Shown in pieces: positions 57,964 through 64,000 of a DNA stretch of 64,000 bases. How positions within the stretch are numbered: the first letter of the stretch is position 1; each line of letters opens with the position of its first letter. This DNA is from Aurantiochytrium sp. KH105 (lineage: Eukaryota; Sar; Bigyra; Thraustochytrida; Thraustochytriidae), in assembly GCA_003116975.1 (NCBI GenBank), contig BGKB01000104.1:1-64000 (forward strand). The letters run 5' to 3'. Below the pieces are notes generated by a model that saw only the letters and a program-made list of their open reading frames with translations, had not been told where the DNA came from and ran no database searches. The position numbers and the translations under genes are program-made.

Positions 57964-59127
57964 CGCGCGTTCGCTCCGTTGCGCAAGTTTTGCATTCTGC
58001 CTGCTTTTCCCTCCTACTGACTGCACCACCTCCCTCGTCTTGACACACCATGCCTTTCCTTTCCTCTGTATTTCTCTAACTTATTGCTCTTGTTGTCGTT
58101 GTCGCTGGTGGTGGTGGTGGTGCTGCTGCTGCTCCTGTGTCGCTTGCTTTAGAGCGACGACAGTGGGCAATGCTGGAGCATCTTGCCCAGGTCAAGCGCT
58201 AAACAAGCAAGCAAGCAAGCAAGGCTGCGATCAAGCGATGCGAACCTTAGTATGGATGGAAATGACGAAGAAGAGCATGAGCAGCTGGCTGATGATGGCG
58301 AGCCCAGGCAAACGAAAACGGCCCGAAGGAGGTGGTGATTGTGCCCAATGCTGCAAATAGAGATGACGACTTTATCCCCATCTCCAGTGACTATCCTTTA
58401 AAGGCAGAAAAGGGAAGAAGAAATGGGGCTTTTCGGGTCAAATTACGGGACCATCGTCACACAGCAAGAAATGCAACGTCGCCGAGTTCTTCAGAGGTAT
58501 AAAATATCAAAGACAAATACTGTAACGGGAGGGGAGGGGGGGGGGAGGGGTGATCCCAGAATTGCAATCAATGTTTCACCTCTTCGTCGAACAACAAACA
58601 GCTAATCAAAGCAGACGCAAGTTATGTCTTCTTTGCAGCAACGATCTGACGTTGCACAGCGCCATGCCACCGTGGCCGACTGTGCACAGACTGACAAGCC
58701 CGCTCTGTTCCAGGATCCGCTGACCGACTGCAGCAGTTGCAGAGCAAACAATGTGCCCTGTGTTGCGGTATACATTGCGATTCTCTGGCTGCTAGGTCAG
58801 GGTACTAGCTTACGTTACTCCTACCATGAGGAAAGAGGTGTCCCGGCACGGTGCCAACCAAGGCGCCTTTTGTCCTCTTTGCGGACAAACACAATGTGAG
58901 TGCCTTCCTGTACAGAACGACTGCGAACCCGAAACAATGGCCCTGCAGCCCAAGATTCTGGCGCGTGTCCAGCGTAGGACGTCCGCCATTGAGTCTAGTT
59001 CGACATGTCTCGGGTTTACCTTGGGGTGTATTGTCAGATTTGTATTCTACCGATATATTGTGTACCATATATAGAATCCACTCACAATGATTTTAAAAGA
59101 CCATTCCTAGCCCCTATACGGGGAAAC
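57964..59127. other. Divergent spacer between GUCD1-like and TPR genes
   Basis: GTG/GCT triplet runs near 58105-58135, an AAGC run near 58203-58222, G-rich tract with G-quadruplex potential (58527-58551), then an AT-rich segment (58560-59127) with a TATA-like box. Short frames at 58620-59000 faintly resemble transposase text; see findings. Confidence 0.4.
59066..59074 (+). promoter_or_regulatory. TATA-like element upstream of the TPR gene
   Basis: CATATATAG in an AT-rich stretch 54-62 bases before the ATG at 59128. It argues that translation starts at or after 59128 rather than at the upstream in-frame ATG (59005). Confidence 0.4.
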
Positions 59128-61749
59128 ATGATGTCCCGATGTGAGCACAGTGCCCACATGAAAAGTGCTCGGAGATTGAAGCCTCGACGCGCACGTGCAC
59201 AACGACTTGCAGTTTGTCGCGTTGGTCCTCGACGCACGATGCCGCGAAGGGCGACGGAGCAAAACAACAACGTAGGGAGGGCGGGCAAGGGGCCGGAGGA
59301 GACGCGAGACGCAGGCAGCATGAAAAGGTGGAGCAAGCGGCTGTCGCGGCTGCGCGGCGTGCGGCGCGGGGGCTCGGTGGTGGGTCTCGCTGGCCACAAG
59401 GAGTGGCTGGAGGATGTCGGGGAGCTTATGGAGAATGACGGCGTATTTCGAACGATATCCGTCGCGCGGCTCTGCGAGGTCCTCGATGATGAAAACCTTG
59501 GCCCGCGCGAGCTGTTTTTGACGCAGGACGGCATCACCGTGCGCGTCGTAGAGGAAAAGAATGATAAGCAAGTGGTTGTCACGGACAATCTGGGACGGTC
59601 CACGCAGACGATGATCAGGGCCAGGCTCGAGGCCAAGCCGCGGGACGCGTGGACGCTGCGCGATGTACGTGATTTTGTGGTGAGGGATGAAATCGTTGGC
59701 ACAGAATCGTTCGTGGACGTGAGCTCGGACTTGGACAGTGGATGCGTCGCGGACAGCTTTGTGGGAACTCTGGTGATCCACGCCGGCGCCGAGAAGACTG
59801 TTTTTCGTGATCTCTTGGACGCGCTCTTGGAGCACTTTCATGGGCAGGACCTGGACAGCGCCTTTGTGTGGATTGATATTTTTGCCGAGCCAGCAGACTG
59901 CGACTGGACTGGTGATGCGGACATGGGTCTTATCAAGGATATGCAGCAAGTTGCGCCGCGCTTTGAGAAGGTTGTCTTGCACATACCTACACAACGAGCA
60001 CAAGAGCCAAGTTCACTTTCGAAGCGAGGGGGAAAGGGTCTGCCGACGGCGTTTGCCTCTGATCCGGGCGCAGGGAAGGAAGGGGAGGAGGCGAGCAATG
60101 AGGATGTAGGCCTCGAAGTGGTGATGCATTGTCCATTTGCCCTATGGCAAATGTATTGTGCTGTGCAGCAAAAGGCGACCTTTGCAGTGGCTCTTGCATC
60201 GCGCGAAGCGCAAGATGCCTTTGTGGCGCAAGAACTGAGCACGCCGACGCGCATCACGGCCCAATTTTCGGCGTTGGCGAGCGAGGCGCTTTTGCATGCT
60301 GCAAATGAGCTCGTCCCTGGCGGCGCGAACACTGTGGACGAGGCTGCAGGTCGACCGATCGAGGATTGGCTTATGCGCAGCGCAGACGAAACAATGCGTG
60401 CGTTGCGTATCAAGGTATACGGGATCAAGAGCGGAAGAAGCCTTCAAGCAAAAGATGGCAATCAAGACCATGGACAAGACCAGCAAGACGTTGACGACGA
60501 TGAGGACGACGGGAACCCGAAGAAAAACTTTGTGTCGCGTGAGATTGTCGATGCGTCTGCCGCGGCCCAGCTCGCGGAGCTTCTGGAGACCTGCGGTGCA
60601 GTGCTCTTGCGACGTGGCGCCGTGGACGAGGCCACTCGGTACCTGGAGGAGGCGCTGAGCTTGCGTGAGAAAATGGACGGCGCCGAGGCAATGACGAGCG
60701 TGTCTGCGGCCATTGGCTTGGGTCGTTGCCAGGCAGCTGCGGGCAAGCTTCGCAAGGCGCAGATCACCCTGGAGGATGCGCTTGCGAATCTGGATGCCGA
60801 CGCAGACCCAGGGTTGCGTGGACGTGCCCTGCTGGCATTGGGCCTCGTTTTGCATCGCTCTAACGCCCTGGACGAAGCCCTGGGGCGGTTGATGCAAGCG
60901 CTGCAGACGCTTGATCCGGAAGACATCCAGGAGCGCACGGAGCGCACAGAGGTCGTGCTCGCTATTGCGGCGGTGCTCAATGAGCTGGCGCGACCTGAAG
61001 AAGCGATATTCGTGTTTGACCAGGCGCTGGATGCCGTGCGTGCGACGGATGGCTTGTCGAGTCTGGAGGGCGCGCGAGCTTTCTGCGCGGTGGTGACGCA
61101 AAAGGCGGAGGTCTTGCGTGGACAGGGCCTGCACACGGATGCGCTCGGGACGTTGGAGGACGCCATCGCCGAGGTGCAGACGTCGAGCGCCTCGGTGCCC
61201 GGGCTCGTGGACCTGTACAGCGCGGCGGCCGAGACCTTGGAGAGACTTGGGTACTTTTCCGAGGCCCAGGAGCGCTACACGGAGGCGGTGCGGCTGACGC
61301 TGGCCGTGGATCCGGTGAACCGGCAGGCGCTGGGTCTTCTGACGCGGCTCGGGCGTTTGCTGGCGTCGACGGGGCAGTCTTCGCTGGCGCTGGAGAAGCT
61401 GGGCGCGGCGCACGAGCTCGCGCTCAAGCACTTTGGCAAGGGGAGCTTGGAGCTCGCGGAGGTTCGCGTGATTCTCGGCTCTGTGCTGCTCGCCATGGGC
61501 GACCACGAGCGCGCTGGTCGCGAGCTGCGTGCTGCGCTCGCAATGCTCAAGCGTCTACGAGGTCACGGCAGTCTCGAGGTGGGCGAGGTCCTGGACGCTT
61601 TGGCGTCCGTCAGCCTGGCGCAGGGCGAGGCCGCCCGGGCGCGCGACTACCTTGAAAATGCCCATGGCGTCTTTGCAGAGGTCCTCGGCCCGGACGACGT
61701 CCGCGTCGCGAGCCTGGCTGCGCGCATCCAGGACCTCGAGGCGGCTTGA
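59128..61749 (+). CDS. TPR-repeat protein with an N-terminal SHAW-type domain
   Basis: About 873 residues if started at the ATG at 59128; in-frame ATGs at 59005 and 59239 are alternatives, the former lying upstream of a TATA-like box. An N-terminal basic segment precedes a regulatory stretch. Residues about 200-380 read as an alpha/beta domain: TLVIHAGAEKTVFRDLLDALLEHF, AFVWIDIF, KVVLHIPT and CPFALWQMYCAV. This pattern (xxSHAW..F..LV, VWIDIF, P..L.R.WCLWE) precedes TPRs in many algal and protist proteins; here SHAW is IHAG. About residues 470-873 are ten or so kinesin-light-chain-like 40-42-residue TPRs (AVDEATRYLEEALSL, ALGRLMQALQTL, ALGTLEDAI and so on). Probably a protein-interaction sensor or scaffold; function unknown. 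Confidence 0.8.
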   Translation: MMSRCEHSAHMKSARRLKPRRARAQRLAVCRVGPRRTMPRRATEQNNNVGRAGKGPEETRDAGSMKRWSKRLSRLRGVRRGGSVVGLAGHKEWLEDVGELMENDGVFRTISVARLCEVLDDENLGPRELFLTQDGITVRVVEEKNDKQVVVTDNLGRSTQTMIRARLEAKPRDAWTLRDVRDFVVRDEIVGTESFVDVSSDLDSGCVADSFVGTLVIHAGAEKTVFRDLLDALLEHFHGQDLDSAFVWIDIFAEPADCDWTGDADMGLIKDMQQVAPRFEKVVLHIPTQRAQEPSSLSKRGGKGLPTAFASDPGAGKEGEEASNEDVGLEVVMHCPFALWQMYCAVQQKATFAVALASREAQDAFVAQELSTPTRITAQFSALASEALLHAANELVPGGANTVDEAAGRPIEDWLMRSADETMRALRIKVYGIKSGRSLQAKDGNQDHGQDQQDVDDDEDDGNPKKNFVSREIVDASAAAQLAELLETCGAVLLRRGAVDEATRYLEEALSLREKMDGAEAMTSVSAAIGLGRCQAAAGKLRKAQITLEDALANLDADADPGLRGRALLALGLVLHRSNALDEALGRLMQALQTLDPEDIQERTERTEVVLAIAAVLNELARPEEAIFVFDQALDAVRATDGLSSLEGARAFCAVVTQKAEVLRGQGLHTDALGTLEDAIAEVQTSSASVPGLVDLYSAAAETLERLGYFSEAQERYTEAVRLTLAVDPVNRQALGLLTRLGRLLASTGQSSLALEKLGAAHELALKHFGKGSLELAEVRVILGSVLLAMGDHERAGRELRAALAMLKRLRGHGSLEVGEVLDALASVSLAQGEAARARDYLENAHGVFAEVLGPDDVRVASLAARIQDLEAA

Positions 61750-62276
61750 TCGATGGCAAATGGCAATGCGAATGTGGATGACGCCGTGTGAGAGGTTGGG
61801 ATGCGCTATGCTCCTACCAACACTGCAGAACAATGGTGAGGCTGTTCCTTAGCTGGTAGAAACCGACGGTTTTCGATGGCAATGATGCGTATATGTGGAT
61901 GAATGGATGGATGGATGAACGGGTGGCCGCCATGTCATGCGCCGCGATCGATACAAACATGAAGATGCACGTTGCGACGGAGAAGCTGTGCTGGCCCGAT
62001 CGCTCGTGTCGTTGGGAGACCCGGATCCGAATCAATCAATCGAGCGCGCGCGCGCGCGCGTGGAGCTTCTCCGTCACGCCGCCCCGCTGCCGCTAACGTA
62101 ACGCGTAGATATAGATAGCCCCGGCGCGCGACAAACATGAGGCGTCGATCCTTGCCTCTCTATCTCTCTCTCTCTCTCGCAGCCACACAACTGCTCTTAT
62201 TCCATCCCATCTTTCGTGTTGCCTCGCCTCCTTACCATTCCATCGCATGGTCGCCGATCATGCAAAAGATTCCGTC

Positions 62277-62315
62277 TTTCCTTTCCTTTCCTTTCCTTTC
62301 CTTTCCTTTCCTTTC
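62277..62315. repeat. CTTTC pentanucleotide repeat
   Basis: About eight perfect units. Confidence 0.9.
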
Positions 62316-62469
62316 CTCTCGTTTCCTTCTTCCTCCCTGTGCTGCGCTTCCTGTTCTTCGAGCCACACCACTGCCACTAGGCCTACTAGCAGTGCAAAGG
62401 CATCGTGATCGTCTCGCCATTGGAAAGGAAGCACCCCGCAGCAGGCCAGGGCTTCCTCGTGAGCAATGC

Positions 62470-62490
62470 AGATCAGATCAGATCAGATCA
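62470..62490. repeat. GATCA pentanucleotide repeat
   Basis: Four perfect units. Confidence 0.9.
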
Positions 62491-63065
62491 GTCAGAGCGA
62501 GGCATGATTCACCTGCAGCTGCAGCACCTGCAGCTGCAGCTAGCGCTCGCTACGCCGTCCAGCGTAGGCGCCGTCATGCCAGCCAACCACTCATCGCTCG
62601 CTGCTGGCTGCGCTGCTGCAGCTGCAAGCAACAATGCAACAGATTAATGGATGGCTCATGATGAATGGCCATTGCCAACGCGCCAATAGCGTCCGTCCCG
62701 GGGGTCACCATGACAACAAGGCGCGGCATGACATGACTTATAGCACGGCATGGCAAACCTCCGCATGCGTGAAGCGGAGATCTAGCATCACGTGGCTGCG
62801 GCATCTGCGGCGATCCTGCCCCGCTTGGCACGGATCCGGCGACGGATCCGGCGGCTCCTCCGCCTCCGTCGCCCTGCCGCGTCGCACCGGCAGTCGCTCC
62901 GCCGGTGGGGCTTGCTCAATGGTGTTGCGAGCGCCGCGCCGGGCCGCCCTCCTGATCCGCACTGCCTCCGCCGCCGCCCGCGCGCACCGCAGCTCCTGCG
63001 GCCACAGCCGCCGCGCGAACGCACGCGCCTCGCCGCGAGGCTCGGCCTCGAGGGCGGCAGTTCGA

Positions 63066-63115
63066 GGCGAGGCGAGGCGAGGCGAGGCGATGGGATCGGA
63101 TGGGATGGGATGGGA
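63066..63115. repeat. GGCGA then TGGGA pentanucleotide repeats
   Basis: Five GGCGA units followed by TGGGATCGGA and TGGGA units. Confidence 0.85.
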
Positions 63116-64000
63116 CGCGCGTCCCACGTGCTCATCATCATCCTGCGCGCAGCGGCAGCGGCGACAGCAACAGCAAGAACATGCGACCCGCGAAGTGCTG
63201 CAGCGGCGGCGGCGTTGGCGGCGAGACCCCCGTTGAGGGTCTCCGCACGAGCCTTTCTTGCGTCGTGGACCGCAGCGGCTGCGGCGACCGCCGGTGATGG
63301 CAGTGCAGTGCAATGCTGCACAGCTCGGACTCGGACTCGGAGCCTGTAACGAATACCCTGACTAACAAATGCAGCAGCTGCAGCTGCAGCGACGCTGCTA
63401 TCGAGCTGCCGGCTGCAGCACGCACGAGGAAAACTCATGACGGCGCGCCTCCGGCGGACCGGCCGGTGGCCTGCGATGCCTCGCATTGCCTTGCCTTGCC
63501 TCGCCTCGCGTTCTCTCGCGTCGAGGTGCTGGTGACAGCAGACAACAGGTCTGCAGGCTTTTTGCAGATGCGTGCTGCTGCTGCACGGGCGTGCGAGGCA
63601 GCGCGTCGCGCTTGCTGCAGCGTGCGCCGGGGCTGCTGGTCTTATTCCGCGCGGTGTCGTGAGACTTGACCTCCGGGAGTGGTGGGGAGTGAAAGGAATG
63701 AAAGGGGGGGGAGACGAGGCGAGCCGCTGCGCTCCCGAGATCGAGATCGATCTGAGATCAATCTGAGATCGATCCCGCCTCCGGAAGAACTGGTGTGGTT
63801 GCGAAGGCCAAACGCAACGCCCACATCCTGCAGCCGCAGCACGCCGCGCCGCAGACCAGCACAGCCGCGCCGCGTTCGTCCGGGCCGCGATCGCAGGAAC
63901 GCAGTACAGCTAGCGCATGGCTTGATCCGAGTTTTTTCTCGAGTGGCGACCGCGACAGCGAGTAGCAACAGCGACAGGCGGGCGGGCGGGCGAGATCACG

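Larger units (their letters stand above)
61750..64000. other. Right-hand gene-free region
   Basis: 2.25 kb to the window edge: GGAT units near 61900-61915, CT run (62158-62178), CTTTC repeat (62277-62315), GATCA repeat (62470-62490), CACCTGCAGCTGCAG clusters (62511-62542), GGCGA/TGGGA repeats (63066-63115) and a CAGCTGCAG cluster near 63371-63391. Frames up to 232 codons are composition artefacts. It may be the promoter of a gene beyond the edge. Confidence 0.45.

Noticed and set aside
60142..61506. 454-codon minus-strand frame opposite the TPR gene
   Set aside because: Arg/Gln-rich mirror of TPR codons with no family resemblance.
62788..63486. 232-codon minus-strand and 185-codon plus-strand frames near the right edge
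   Set aside because: Poly-Ala and Arg/Ser-rich composition artefacts on both strands.

Overview
This is nuclear DNA from a GC-rich, unicellular eukaryote. Nearly every gene is one uninterrupted reading frame of 80 to 1355 codons, on alternating strands, separated by 0.2 to 2.4 kb of GC-rich, microsatellite-laden spacer. Evidence for a eukaryote: a GT-AG intron with phase-matched exons (2459-2684), mitochondrial presequences, a peroxisomal SKL C-terminus, AATAAA signals, and families such as Tubby, pVHL, TOM22, WDR62/MAPKBP1, Sds3, PTAR1 and GUCD1. The mixture (acetate/propionate-type CoA transferases with long C-terminal additions, Golgi-type sulfotransferases, a plant-LPEAT-like acyltransferase, compact intron-poor genes) best fits a stramenopile of the labyrinthulomycete/thraustochytrid type. 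That placement is an inference from gene content, not from a phylogenetic marker.

Layout. 1-8.1 kb: a PTAR1-like prenyltransferase alpha subunit running off the left edge (-), a peroxisomal carnitine acyltransferase with one intron (+), a mitochondrial carrier (-) and a coiled-coil protein (+). 8.7-20.6 kb: five minus-strand genes, namely a RING-Tubby fusion, a small secreted protein, two tandem type II membrane sulfotransferases, and a FABP/lipocalin-fold protein with a basic tail. 22.8-28.1 kb: SAM-DUF445 membrane protein (+), LPEAT/LPCAT-like acyltransferase (-), IQ-motif protein (+). 30.5-40.2 kb: a metabolic block of two tandem CoA transferases (+), a phosphoglycerate kinase with a C-terminal membrane tail (-) and propionyl-CoA carboxylase beta (-). 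42.5-46.1 kb: Sds3-like chromatin subunit (+), TOM22-like import receptor (-), pVHL beta-domain protein (-). 48.2-61.7 kb: acetyl-CoA acetyltransferase (+), serine carboxypeptidase-like protein (+), WDR62/MAPKBP1-like scaffold (+), GUCD1-like protein (-), TPR protein (+). 61.8-64 kb: no supported gene.

Functional theme. Carnitine acyltransferase, two CoA transferases, PCC beta, acetoacetyl-CoA thiolase, an FABP-fold protein and an LPEAT-like acyltransferase all handle short acyl-CoAs, fatty acids or phospholipids. The clustering is suggestive but not proof of co-regulation. No rRNA, convincing tRNA, CRISPR array, intact transposon or virus was seen. Several long frames begin with GTG or TTG if taken at full length; because this is a eukaryote I placed starts at the first credible ATG.
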